A DNA stretch of 64,000 nucleotides, from positions 1-64,000 of the forward strand of contig JAHIND010000015.1 in NCBI GenBank assembly GCA_018896025.1. The letters are read 5' to 3'. Shown here piece after piece: positions 44,818-52,802 of the stretch (its first letter is position 1; each line of letters starts with the position of its first letter). A program made the translations under genes and the position numbers. The notes below the pieces were generated by a model that was not told the origin of the DNA, did not search any database, and saw only the letters and a list, made by a program, of their open reading frames with translations. The DNA is from Pseudomonadota bacterium (lineage in GTDB: Bacteria > Desulfobacterota > Desulfarculia > Desulfarculales > Desulfarculaceae).

Positions 44818-45852
44818 ATGAAGGCAGAGCAAGCAAGCGGACCGGAGCTGGGCCGAACCGCCTGGTTCAATCCCCTGGCTTCTGGCCTCAGCCCCCTGGG
44901 CCGGGTGGGACGGATCATCCTCTGGGCGTTCTTCTTGTACGTGATCAGCGCGCCCATCATCATGTGGTACGAGTACAACCGCGCCTTCCCGCCCTTCTTC
45001 AATCCGGTCCCCGCCCAAAGCCAAGCCCCTGAAAATCAAAAGGCCTCCCTCCCCGGCGAGGTGTTCACGGGCACCATGGTCACCCTGAGCCAAAACATGC
45101 TCAGGGCCTGGCTGCCCAACGACGTCATCTACCCCACTGTGTTCTTGGACAACCCCCAGAACTTCCAGATGGGCCAGCTGGAGATAATCCGCTACTCCAC
45201 CAGGGTGCTCCGGGACAAGCTTTCGCGCCAGCGCACCACCGACAAGATCGACCCCCAGGCCGACCGGGCCTTCACCGACTTTTCCAACAACCCCCATCTG
45301 TGGATATTCCCGGCGGCCGAGGCCAAGTTCGGCGACGGCATACAGGCCCTACAGGCCTACCGCAAGGGCTTGGCCGCGGGCGCCAGCCAATTCTACCCTC
45401 GGGCCGACAACCTCATCGAGCTTTTGGAGCAGTACACCAGCCTTCTGGGCGGGGTGGACACCCGCCTGGCCAACGCGCCCCGGGACGTGGGACGCCGCCT
45501 GAGCGAGGAGACCGCCGGAGACAGCACCCAGCAAGGGGAGCAGATGCTCAAAGTGGCCGTGCCCTGGACCCAGATCGATGACAACTTCTACTTCGCCAGG
45601 GGCGTGGCCTACGCCATGTTCGAGATGATGCTGGCGGTGCGTTGGGAATTCCGCGACGTCTTGCAGATAAAGCGCTCCAGCGAGTTGATGGACAGCATAG
45701 TGCAGGACCTGCGACTGGCCGACTTCGAGCCCATGGTGGTGCTCAACGGCTCGCGGGACTCCATCTTCGCCAACCACAGCCTCAAGCTGATGGCCACCCT
45801 GGAAAACGTGCGCCAAAAGATGATCAACCTGCAACAGATGCTGGAGCGCTGA
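44818..45852 (+). CDS. DUF2333-family membrane-anchored protein
   Basis: 344 aa. One N-terminal membrane helix (IILWAFFLYVISAPIIMWY, ~33-51) and a large periplasmic part. Family features are AWLPNDVIYPTVFLDNPQNF and the later QFYPRADNLIELLEQY and DDNFYFARGVAYAMFEMM. Function unknown; members occur across proteobacteria. ATG 44818 follows GGGGAGGAG. A small Cys-rich gene follows after 9 bp. Confidence 0.82.
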   Translation: MKAEQASGPELGRTAWFNPLASGLSPLGRVGRIILWAFFLYVISAPIIMWYEYNRAFPPFFNPVPAQSQAPENQKASLPGEVFTGTMVTLSQNMLRAWLPNDVIYPTVFLDNPQNFQMGQLEIIRYSTRVLRDKLSRQRTTDKIDPQADRAFTDFSNNPHLWIFPAAEAKFGDGIQALQAYRKGLAAGASQFYPRADNLIELLEQYTSLLGGVDTRLANAPRDVGRRLSEETAGDSTQQGEQMLKVAVPWTQIDDNFYFARGVAYAMFEMMLAVRWEFRDVLQIKRSSELMDSIVQDLRLADFEPMVVLNGSRDSIFANHSLKLMATLENVRQKMINLQQMLER

Positions 45853-45861
45853 GCTGAAACC

Positions 45862-46056
45862 ATGGATAATCTGCTCTGCCGGGACTGCCTCTTTTGCGAG
45901 GAAGTCGACCTAAACAAGGAACTGATCCGCTGCACCAACGCCGACGTGGCCGCCGAGTCAGGCTGGGAAGATCTTTACTTCAACCAGGGTTTTTTGGAGA
46001 TTCCCCTGCCCGCGCCTGGTGAGAAACCCTGTTTCTGGTTCGTGCGCCGCTCCTGA
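45862..46056 (+). CDS. Small cysteine-containing protein, function unknown
   Basis: 64 aa. CRDCLFCEEVD near the N-terminus (Cys6, 9, 12) plus RCTN and a late Cys (KPCFWFV) suggest a metal-binding knuckle. No hydrophobic segment. It starts 9 bp after the DUF2333 stop, so probably the same transcript. Reality is supported by this position and the ordered cysteines; not recognised as a known family. Confidence 0.6.
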   Translation: MDNLLCRDCLFCEEVDLNKELIRCTNADVAAESGWEDLYFNQGFLEIPLPAPGEKPCFWFVRRS

Positions 46057-46203
46057 GGCGCCCCGCCGGCCCTACCGGCATCCGTAATTTTTTGTCCCCC
46101 CGCCTGCCCTATTTAGGCCTGCCTGAGAACGCGGCCCCGGCCCTTGGGGAGCCCCGGAAAACCCTAGGAAGCACAGGGCCCTTTTCGCCGACGCTCATAT
46201 ATG

Positions 46204-46209
46204 TATAAT
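46204..46209 (+). promoter_or_regulatory. Possible -10 box of nadE
   Basis: Consensus TATAAT 42 bp before the nadE start; no good -35 at 17 bp, so confidence is limited. Confidence 0.35.
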
Positions 46210-46250
46210 CCATCAATGGCCCCCATGGATCACCCCAACGGGAAAAGATC

Positions 46251-47975
46251 ATGCCCATCCTGCGTATAGCCCAGGCCCAGATCAACCCCACCGTGGGGGA
46301 CATCAGCGCCAACCTGGCCATGATCTACGAGCAGGCCCAGAGCGCCCGCGCCGCAGGGGCCCATCTGGTCACCTTCCCCGAGCTGGCCGTAACCGGCTAT
46401 CCCCCCGAGGACCTTTTGATCAAGCCCCGCTTTTTGGCCGATAGCCGGGCGGCGGTGCGCGAGCTGGCCAAAAGCTGCTCGGGCATCAACATGGTGGTGG
46501 GCTTTGCCGACGCCGACCCCGCGCGGGGGCTTTGCTACAACGCGGCGGCGGTAATCAGTCAGGGCGAGGTGCAGGCGGTTTACCGCAAGAAGGAGTTGCC
46601 CAACTACGGCGTGTTCGACGAGATGCGCTACTTCACCCCGGGCACCGACTGTCTGCTCCTGGAGCTGGACGGGGTGCGCCTGATGGTGACCATCTGCGAG
46701 GACGTCTGGGTGGAGGGCGACGACTGCGAAATCTGCGCCCTTCGGCAAAAGGCCCAGGTGGTGCTCAACATCTCAGCCAGCCCCTTCCACGCGGGCAAGC
46801 TGGACATCCGCAAGGACATTCTGGCCCGCTTCGCCAAGGGCACCGGGGCCTACGTCTGCTACAACAACCTGCTGGGCGGCCAGGACGAGTTGGTGTTCGA
46901 CGGCGGCTGCCTGGTGGTGTCGCCCCAGGGCGAAACCTTGGCCTGCGCCCCGCGCTTCGAGCCCAACCTGCAGGTGGTGGACCTGGAGCTGCCCCCGGCG
47001 GTGGAGTTGCCCGACCTGGACGACGCGCCGGGGGTGACCTCGGTGCGCCTGCCCCTGCCCTGCCCCGAGCCCCTCAAGCCCAAGGCCCCCTACTGCGCCA
47101 CGGAGATGAGCTACCCGGCCGAGACCTACGAGGCCCTGGTCCTGGGCGTCCGCGACTACATGGGCAAGAACGGCTTCAAGCGGGCGGTGCTGGGGCTATC
47201 GGGAGGCATAGACTCGGCCTTCACCGCCTGCATCGCGGTGGACGCCCTGGGGGCGAGCAACGTCACCGGGGTGACCATGCCCAGCCAGTTCACCTCCGGC
47301 GAGACCAGGGGCGACGCGGAGCTGTTGGCCGCCAATCTGGGCATAAAGCTCATCACCGTGCCCGTGGCCCACATCTACCATATATATCTGGACGAGCTTA
47401 AGGACGCCTTCGGCCCGGGCCCGGCCGGGGTGGAGCACGAAAACCTCCAGGCCCGCATCCGGGGCAATATCCTCATGGCCCTGTCCAACCGCTTCGGCTG
47501 GCTGGTACTCACCACCGGCAACAAGAGTGAGACCGCGGTGGGCTACTGCACCCTGTACGGCGACATGGCCGGGGGCTTCGCGGTGATCAAGGACGTGCCC
47601 AAGACCCTGGTGTACGAGCTGTCGGCCTTTGTGAACCAAAAGGCCCGGCGGGAGCGGATACCGCTCACCACCATCGAGCGCGCCCCCTCGGCGGAGCTAA
47701 GGCCCGACCAGAAGGACAGCGACTCCCTGCCCCCCTATGAGCTGCTGGACCCCATCCTGGAAGCCTACGTGGAAAACGATCTGGTGCTGGACGAAATAGT
47801 GGCTCTGGGCCACGACTCGGCCACGGTGCGCGAGATCATCCGCCTGGTTGACATCAACGAATACAAGCGCCGCCAGGCCCCTCCGGGCATCAAGATAACC
47901 CCCAAGGCCTTTGGCCGAGACCGGCGTCTGCCCATCACCAACCACTACCGACCCGGCTTCGGGCCCAAGACTTAA
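46251..47975 (+). CDS. nadE: Glutamine-dependent NAD+ synthetase
   Basis: 574 aa. Amidates nicotinic acid adenine dinucleotide to NAD+. The N-terminal nitrilase-type glutaminase domain has the Glu-Lys-Cys triad in FPELAVTGYPPEDLL, YRKKELPNYGVFDE and MVTICEDVW. The C-terminal ATP pyrophosphatase domain has VLGLSGGIDSAFTA (~320) and the GNKSETAVGYCTLYGD segment. ATG 46251. Ends with a canonical PITNHYRPGF tail. It lies just upstream of the nitrogen regulator, but separated by a palindrome. Confidence 0.96.
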   Translation: MPILRIAQAQINPTVGDISANLAMIYEQAQSARAAGAHLVTFPELAVTGYPPEDLLIKPRFLADSRAAVRELAKSCSGINMVVGFADADPARGLCYNAAAVISQGEVQAVYRKKELPNYGVFDEMRYFTPGTDCLLLELDGVRLMVTICEDVWVEGDDCEICALRQKAQVVLNISASPFHAGKLDIRKDILARFAKGTGAYVCYNNLLGGQDELVFDGGCLVVSPQGETLACAPRFEPNLQVVDLELPPAVELPDLDDAPGVTSVRLPLPCPEPLKPKAPYCATEMSYPAETYEALVLGVRDYMGKNGFKRAVLGLSGGIDSAFTACIAVDALGASNVTGVTMPSQFTSGETRGDAELLAANLGIKLITVPVAHIYHIYLDELKDAFGPGPAGVEHENLQARIRGNILMALSNRFGWLVLTTGNKSETAVGYCTLYGDMAGGFAVIKDVPKTLVYELSAFVNQKARRERIPLTTIERAPSAELRPDQKDSDSLPPYELLDPILEAYVENDLVLDEIVALGHDSATVREIIRLVDINEYKRRQAPPGIKITPKAFGRDRRLPITNHYRPGFGPKT

Positions 47976-48013
47976 AACCTAATCTATCTACCAATCTGTT
48001 AGTCGTTGCAGTT

Positions 48014-48035
48014 AAACATACCGCATGGTATGTTT
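48014..48035. promoter_or_regulatory. Perfect palindrome AAACATACC-N4-GGTATGTTT upstream of the nifA-like gene
   Basis: Nine-bp arms with a GCAT centre, 50 bp before the start of the sigma54 activator gene and 39 bp after nadE. It could be an operator (the TACC-N4-GGTA core recurs in this island) or a hairpin terminator of nadE with a short T tail. Confidence 0.55.
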
Positions 48036-48084
48036 GTGCCCGACATGTTACTCGCCGGTGATACAAAAAAGTGAGAAATGGATT

Positions 48085-49641
48085 ATGAGCCCCAATAGCG
48101 CACCCTATCAGCGCGAGGTCAAAGAACTATCGCTGCTCTTCGAGATCAGCCGAACCCTCGAGCGCAGCATGGACCTCAGGGACGTCGTGGCCCCGGTATT
48201 GGAGCTTATCTCCAATCATATGGGCATGATGCGCGGAACCATCACCCTGCTCAACCGCGAGACCGGCGAGATTTTGATCGAGGCGGCCCACGGCCTGAGC
48301 GCCAAACAGCGCGAACGGGGCCGCTACAAGCTGGGCGAGGGCGTCACCGGCCAGGTGGTGCAGTCGGGCCGTCCCATGGTGGTGGAGCACATCGGCGACG
48401 AGCCCCACTTCCTGGATCGCACCGGGGCGCGCAGCAAGCTGGACAAGAGCGACATTTCCTTTATTTGCGTGCCCATCAAGCTGGGCAACGAGGTGATCGG
48501 GGCGCTCAGCGCCGACCGCCTGTTCCAGGCCACGGTGTCCCTGGAAGAGGACGTGCGCCTGATGAGCGTCATCGGCTCCATGATCGCCCAGGCGGTGCGC
48601 CTGCGCCAAGAGGTGATGGAGGAGCAGCAGCGCCTGCGCGAGGAAAACGACCGATTGCAGGAAACCCTGCGCGACCGCTTCCATCCGGCGAACATCATTG
48701 GCAAATCCAAGGCCATGCAGATGGTGTACGACCTCATCGCCCAGGTCTGCCAGAGCAACACCACGGTCTTGATCCGGGGCGAAAGCGGCACCGGCAAGGA
48801 GCTGGTGGCCCACGCCATCCACTACAACAGTCTGAGGGCCAGCAAACCTTTCATTAAGGTGAACTGCGCGGCGTTACCCGAAAGCGTCATCGAAAGCGAA
48901 CTGTTCGGCCACGAAAAAGGCTCCTTCACCGGGGCTCACAACCAGCGCAAGGGGCGTTTCGAGCTGGCCGACGGGGGCACCATCTTCCTGGACGAGGTGG
49001 GTGACCTCTCCCCGGCCACCCAGGTGAAGCTCTTAAGGGTGCTACAGGAGCGCGAGTTCGAGCGGGTCGGCGGCACCGAGACCATCAAGAGCGACGTGCG
49101 GGTCATCGCCGCCACCAACCGGGAGCTGGAAAAACTCCTGGAAATCGGCACCTTCCGCCAGGACCTCTACTACCGGCTCAACGTGTTCCCCATCCACGTG
49201 CCTCCTCTGCGGGAGCGGGGCACCGACGTTTTGCTCCTGGCCAACCACTTTGCCGAGAGGTTCAGCGAGGCCAACGGCAAGACCATCCGCCGCGTCTCCA
49301 CCCCGGCCATCGACATGCTCATGTCCTATCACTGGCCGGGCAACGTGCGCGAGTTGGAAAACTACATAGAACGGGCGGTTATCCTGTCCTCCGACGAGGT
49401 GATCCACGGGCACAACCTGCCCCCCACCCTGCAAACCGCCGAGGCCTCGGGGACCATGCACCAGGGCACCCTGAAGTCCACCATGGAGAACGTGGAAAAG
49501 GAGCTGATCGCGGACGCGCTCAAAAATTCCCGTGGCAACAAGGCCTTGGCCGCGCGCAACCTGGGGATCAGCGAGCGGCTAATGGGGTTGAGGGTCAAAA
49601 GATACAGCATCGACCCCCAAAGGTTCCGTACGAAAAAGTAA
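48085..49641 (+). CDS. NifA-like sigma54-dependent transcriptional activator with GAF domain
   Basis: 518 aa. N-terminal GAF sensor domain (~10-175), AAA+ domain (~205-430) with Walker A GESGTGKE, sigma54-contacting GSFTGA (~280; Ser replaces the usual Ala of GAFTGA), Walker [13 protein letters not shown] and [13 protein letters not shown], and a C-terminal Fis-type helix-turn-helix ([20 protein letters not shown]). NifA-like architecture; followed by porin, amt, PII and glnA, so a nitrogen-control role is likely. No nif genes are in view. ATG 48085 is the family-like start ([15 protein letters not shown]); the ribosome site is weak. A strong terminator follows. Confidence 0.88.
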   Translation: MSPNSAPYQREVKELSLLFEISRTLERSMDLRDVVAPVLELISNHMGMMRGTITLLNRETGEILIEAAHGLSAKQRERGRYKLGEGVTGQVVQSGRPMVVEHIGDEPHFLDRTGARSKLDKSDISFICVPIKLGNEVIGALSADRLFQATVSLEEDVRLMSVIGSMIAQAVRLRQEVMEEQQRLREENDRLQETLRDRFHPANIIGKSKAMQMVYDLIAQVCQSNTTVLIRGESGTGKELVAHAIHYNSLRASKPFIKVNCAALPESVIESELFGHEKGSFTGAHNQRKGRFELADGGTIFLDEVGDLSPATQVKLLRVLQEREFERVGGTETIKSDVRVIAATNRELEKLLEIGTFRQDLYYRLNVFPIHVPPLRERGTDVLLLANHFAERFSEANGKTIRRVSTPAIDMLMSYHWPGNVRELENYIERAVILSSDEVIHGHNLPPTLQTAEASGTMHQGTLKSTMENVEKELIADALKNSRGNKALAARNLGISERLMGLRVKRYSIDPQRFRTKK

Positions 49642-49656
49642 CTTAACCCCACATTT

Positions 49657-49672
49657 CATACCTAAAGGTATT
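49657..49672. promoter_or_regulatory. TACC-N4-GGTA palindrome upstream of the porin-amt-PII operon
   Basis: CATACC-TAAA-GGTATT, about 100 bp upstream of a sigma54 promoter, the normal distance for an enhancer site. It is followed by a T-run, so it could also add to the terminator of the activator gene. Confidence 0.45.
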
Positions 49673-49687
49673 TTTTTGGCCGACCTT

Positions 49688-49717
49688 AAATGGAGGCCCC
49701 ATTCGGGGCCTCCATTT
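49688..49717 (+). terminator. Terminator of the nifA-like gene
   Basis: AAATGGAGGCCCC / GGGGCCTCCATTT arms, ATTC loop, then TTT. Confidence 0.92.
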
Positions 49718-49770
49718 TTTATCCATACAATTTAGCAAGTTAAGTGATTTATCTCCTTCGAGTCACCTGA

Positions 49771-49785
49771 TGGCACGCACCTTGC
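49771..49785 (+). promoter_or_regulatory. sigma54 promoter of the porin-amt-PII operon
   Basis: TGGCAC-GCACC-TTGC, an exact match to the -24/-12 consensus TGGCAC-N5-TTGC, about 105 bp before the porin start. Confidence 0.88.
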
Positions 49786-49887
49786 CAATGCACAGAGCCA
49801 TAGGCAAGCAGCAAGGATCCCCTGGCGGCTAGGCTGGCCGCCGGAAAACGAATCGAGAAATACCAAACGCATCAGGAAGGAGAAATC

Positions 49888-50661
49888 ATGAGGAAACTGG
49901 CAATCACCCTAATCCTGGCTATCTGTATGGCCCTGCCCCTGGGTCTGGCCTCCGCCACTCCCGCTCAGGCCAAGCTGACTCCCACCGTGGACTTTTCGGT
50001 GGCCTTCAACAGCAAATACGTATGGCGCGGCATCGTGGTGGTGGACGACTGGGTAGCTCAGCCTTCGGTCACCGCCTCGGTGGGCGGCTTTTCCTTTAAC
50101 GTGTGGGCCGACTACATGCTCACCGACCAGAACGACCGCAAGAACGAGGTCGACGAGGTTGACCTGACCGCCTCCTACACCTTTGATCTGGGCAAGTTCA
50201 GCATCCCGGTGGGCGTCATCCGCTACACCTTCCCCGGCAGCACCGCGGCCGATACCACCGAGTTTTACGCGGGCGTGAGCTATGACTGGATCGTGACCCC
50301 CAGCATCACCATCTACAAGGACGTGCAGGAGTCCAACGGCTTCTACATCTTGGGCGCTCTGGGCTATTCCCTGGACCTGCCCAAGCTCAACGAGATGATC
50401 GGCTGGTCCCTGTCGGTGGGCGCCTCCATCGCCTACGGCAGCGACGACAACAACAACTTCTACTACAACGGCACCGACAAGAGCGGCTTCACCGACTACT
50501 CGTTCTACGTCTCCCTGCCCTTCAGCATCGGCGAGTATGTGACCTTGACTCCCCAGGTGGTCTTCACCGGCCTGGTGGACAGCGATATCAAAGACAACAT
50601 GGAGCCTATCCAGGACGAGAACAACATCTACTTCGGCTTGGTGGTCGGGGCGTCCTTCTAG
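49888..50661 (+). CDS. TorF-family putative outer-membrane porin
   Basis: 257 aa. Sec signal peptide (LAITLILAICMALPLGLASA...AQA) and a beta-barrel-like mature part of alternating hydrophobic strands ending in Phe (VVGASF), the usual outer-membrane sorting residue. The opening TPTVDFSVAFNSKYVWRGI matches the Gcw_chp/TorF porin-like family. It probably lets ammonium or other small nitrogen compounds cross the outer membrane, judged from its place before amt under a sigma54 promoter (inference). ATG 49888 follows AAGGAGAAATC. Confidence 0.85.
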   Translation: MRKLAITLILAICMALPLGLASATPAQAKLTPTVDFSVAFNSKYVWRGIVVVDDWVAQPSVTASVGGFSFNVWADYMLTDQNDRKNEVDEVDLTASYTFDLGKFSIPVGVIRYTFPGSTAADTTEFYAGVSYDWIVTPSITIYKDVQESNGFYILGALGYSLDLPKLNEMIGWSLSVGASIAYGSDDNNNFYYNGTDKSGFTDYSFYVSLPFSIGEYVTLTPQVVFTGLVDSDIKDNMEPIQDENNIYFGLVVGASF

Positions 50662-50677
50662 GTCCTAAACAAACTAA

Positions 50678-50710
50678 GGCCCGGCCAGAGGTAGTGGCTC
50701 CGGCCGGGCC
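50678..50710 (+). terminator. Intercistronic hairpin between porin and amt
   Basis: GGCCCGGCC / GGCCGGGCC arms with a 15-nt loop and tail AATTTCC. Poor T-run, so more likely an attenuator or mRNA-stabilising hairpin that sets the porin:amt ratio. Confidence 0.5.
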
Positions 50711-50734
50711 AATTTCCAAAAGGAGCAGTTAGAG

Positions 50735-52075
50735 ATGATTAAGCGCGTGACGGCCTCTCTAACCACCCTAGTGGGTCTGGGATTGCTTACCGCCCTGCCC
50801 GCCTGGGCGGAAGAAGCGGCCAAAGCACCCAAGATCAACAGCCTTGATACGGTGTGGGTGTTGTTGGCTGCCTACTTGGTGTTCTTTATGCAGCCCGGAT
50901 TCGCCATGGTGGAGGCCGGCCTTACCCGGGCCAAGAACGCGGTCAACATTCTGGCCAAGAACTTCATGGACTTCGCCCTGGCAAGCGTTCTCTACTTCAT
51001 CGTAGGATATGCTTTCATGTTCGGCGAGGGCAACTCCTTTATCGGCTGGACCGGCTTCGGCCTCTCGGGCCTGGCCAGCAACGGAATCCCGGTGTGGGCG
51101 GCCTGGATGTTCCAGGCGGTCTTCTGCGGCACCGCGGCCACCATCGTCTCCGGTGTCATGGCCGAGCGCACCAAGTTCCCCAGCTACCTGGTTGCCACGG
51201 TTTTCGTCACCGCCCTGATCTACCCCATCATCGGTCACTGGACCTGGGGCGGCGGCTGGCTGTCCAAGATGGGCTTTTTTGACTTCGCCGGCTCCACCAT
51301 CGTGCACAGCACCGGTGGCTGGATCGGCCTGGTGGGCGCCATCATCCTGGGCCCCCGTATCGGACGCTACGGTCCCGACGGCAAGAGCCGGGTTTTGGCC
51401 GGTCACAACATCCCCTTGGCCGCCCTGGGCGTGTTCATCCTGTGGTTCGGTTGGTTCGGGTTCAACCCCGGTAGCCAGCTGGCTGCCTCGGGTACTGAAA
51501 ACGCCATGGCCATCGCCCTTATCACGGTCAACACCAACCTGGCCGCCGCAGCCGGCGCCATCGGAGCCATGTCCCTGACCTGGGCCATGTACGGCAAGCC
51601 AGACTTCACCATGTGCATGAACGGCGCCCTGGCCGGTCTGGTGGCCATCACCGCGCCCTGCGCCGTGGTCAGCCCCTGGGCCTCCCTGGCCATTGGGCTC
51701 ATCGGCGGAGGCATCGTAGTCCTGGGCGTCGGCTTGCTGGACAAGCTGCACATCGACGACCCGGTGGGCGCGGTTCCGGTGCACGCCTTCAACGGCATGT
51801 GGGGCACCATCGCAGTGGGCATCTGGGGCCAGAAGGCCCTGGGCCTGGGCAACGACGGCCTGCTGCACGGCGGCGGCTTCACCCAGCTCGGCATCCAGAT
51901 CATGGGCACGGTGGTTTGCGCCGCCTTTGCCATGGCCTGCATGACCGTGGTATTCCTGGCAGTCAAGGCCATCATGGGTCTGCGGGTGTCCAAGGAAGAA
52001 GAAGTCCGCGGACTGGATATCGAAGAACACGGTATGGAAGCCTATTCTGACTTCCAGATCTTCACCACCAGATAG
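50735..52075 (+). CDS. amt: Ammonium transporter (Amt)
   Basis: 446 aa. Cleavable signal peptide (ending LPAWA) and eleven membrane helices. The twin pore histidines are in STIVHSTGGW (His190) and VPVHAFNGMWG (His349), with the external Phe/Trp region before them. The C-terminal tail that contacts PII is present (EEEVRGLDIEEHGMEAYSDF). ATG 50735 follows AAAAGGAGC. The PII gene follows after 17 bp, the usual amt-glnK pairing. Confidence 0.96.
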   Translation: MIKRVTASLTTLVGLGLLTALPAWAEEAAKAPKINSLDTVWVLLAAYLVFFMQPGFAMVEAGLTRAKNAVNILAKNFMDFALASVLYFIVGYAFMFGEGNSFIGWTGFGLSGLASNGIPVWAAWMFQAVFCGTAATIVSGVMAERTKFPSYLVATVFVTALIYPIIGHWTWGGGWLSKMGFFDFAGSTIVHSTGGWIGLVGAIILGPRIGRYGPDGKSRVLAGHNIPLAALGVFILWFGWFGFNPGSQLAASGTENAMAIALITVNTNLAAAAGAIGAMSLTWAMYGKPDFTMCMNGALAGLVAITAPCAVVSPWASLAIGLIGGGIVVLGVGLLDKLHIDDPVGAVPVHAFNGMWGTIAVGIWGQKALGLGNDGLLHGGGFTQLGIQIMGTVVCAAFAMACMTVVFLAVKAIMGLRVSKEEEVRGLDIEEHGMEAYSDFQIFTTR

Positions 52076-52092
52076 AAAGGGGGGGAGATCAC

Positions 52093-52434
52093 ATGAAAAT
52101 GATAGTGGCATACATCAAGCCCGAAAGACTAAACGACGTGAAGCAGGCCCTGTACGAGGCGGAGATCTTCAACATGTCGGTCACCAATGTAGTGGGGTCC
52201 GGCCGCCAGCGGGGGTTCTCGGAAACCTACCGCGGGGTGGAGCAGGAAGTGAACCTGCTCAAGAAGGTCCGCGTGGAGATCGGCCTCAACGACGACTTCG
52301 TGGAAACCGCCAAGCAGGCCATCGTCAAGGGCGCCCGCACCGGCGAGATCGGCGACGGAGTCATCTTCGTGCTGCCCATGGAAGAAGCCATGCGCATCCG
52401 CACCGGCGAGGACGGACCGCCCGCCATGGGCTAA
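52093..52434 (+). CDS. glnK: PII nitrogen regulatory protein lacking the uridylylated Tyr51
   Basis: 113 aa PII family. The T-loop reads GRQRGFSETYRGVEQEVNLL; position 51, the Tyr that GlnD uridylylates in enterics, is Gln here. ATP- and 2-oxoglutarate-binding parts are normal (GARTGEIGDGVIFVLP). It should still trimerise and block Amt when 2-oxoglutarate is low, but without control by uridylylation at the classical site. Follows amt directly; ATG 52093 after AAAGGGGGGGAG. Terminated by a strong hairpin. Confidence 0.95.
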   Translation: MKMIVAYIKPERLNDVKQALYEAEIFNMSVTNVVGSGRQRGFSETYRGVEQEVNLLKKVRVEIGLNDDFVETAKQAIVKGARTGEIGDGVIFVLPMEEAMRIRTGEDGPPAMG

Positions 52435-52460
52435 CGCCTGGAAACCAAACCTGAGCCCGG

Positions 52461-52490
52461 CCCGGAAGGCTTGCCCTCAAGCCTTCCGGG
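52461..52490 (+). terminator. Terminator of porin-amt-PII
   Basis: CCCGGAAGGCTTG / CAAGCCTTCCGGG perfect 13-bp arms, CCCT loop, then CCTTTAT. Confidence 0.85.
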
Positions 52491-52544
52491 CCTTTATGAT
52501 GTATGAATACAAGCGCGGATCGACCAAAGGGGACGGGCAAGCCC

Positions 52545-52589
52545 ACCAAACGGTAGGTTTGTCCAAGGCCGTTCATACCAATAGGTAGT
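52545..52589. promoter_or_regulatory. Two tandem TACC-N4-GGTA-type sites upstream of glnA
   Basis: CACC-AAAC-GGTA (52544-52555) and CATACC-AATA-GGTAGT (52574-52589) have centres 32 bp apart, three DNA turns, and lie about 85-120 bp before the sigma54 promoter. Probable enhancer sites of the activator encoded at 48085. Confidence 0.5.
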
Positions 52590-52664
52590 GTTCTACGGTG
52601 CCCCTTACAAGGCCTTCCCTGTAAATGGCCGTCTAATCAGCCAGTTGTATTTTTTTAGCAAGTT

Positions 52665-52679
52665 TGGCGTAGAAATTGC
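52665..52679 (+). promoter_or_regulatory. sigma54 promoter of glnA
   Basis: TGGCGT-AGAAA-TTGC with both invariant GG and GC doublets at correct spacing. Confidence 0.78.
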
Positions 52680-52802
52680 TTCGCCAAGCATAAGCTACCA
52701 ATTTGTAAAGTGCCGCGCCCGAGAACGTGGGACCGGACGGCTTCCACGACGTTGACTGCGGCCAAGGTCAAGCCAATTTAGTTCTCAAGGAGGAAAACGA
52801 GC

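Larger units (their letters stand above)
52435..52802. other. Regulatory region upstream of glnA
   Basis: No gene. In order: PII terminator, two tandem palindromes, a sigma54 promoter, a long leader of about 115 nt with a further TACC-AATT-TGTA half-palindrome (52696-52707), and the glnA ribosome site AAGGAGG. The middle part is AT-rich for this genome. Confidence 0.6.

Noticed and set aside
48085..49641. Calling the activator a true NifA for nitrogen fixation
   Set aside because: No nif structural genes are present; the surrounding genes are for ammonium uptake, so only NifA-like is claimed.
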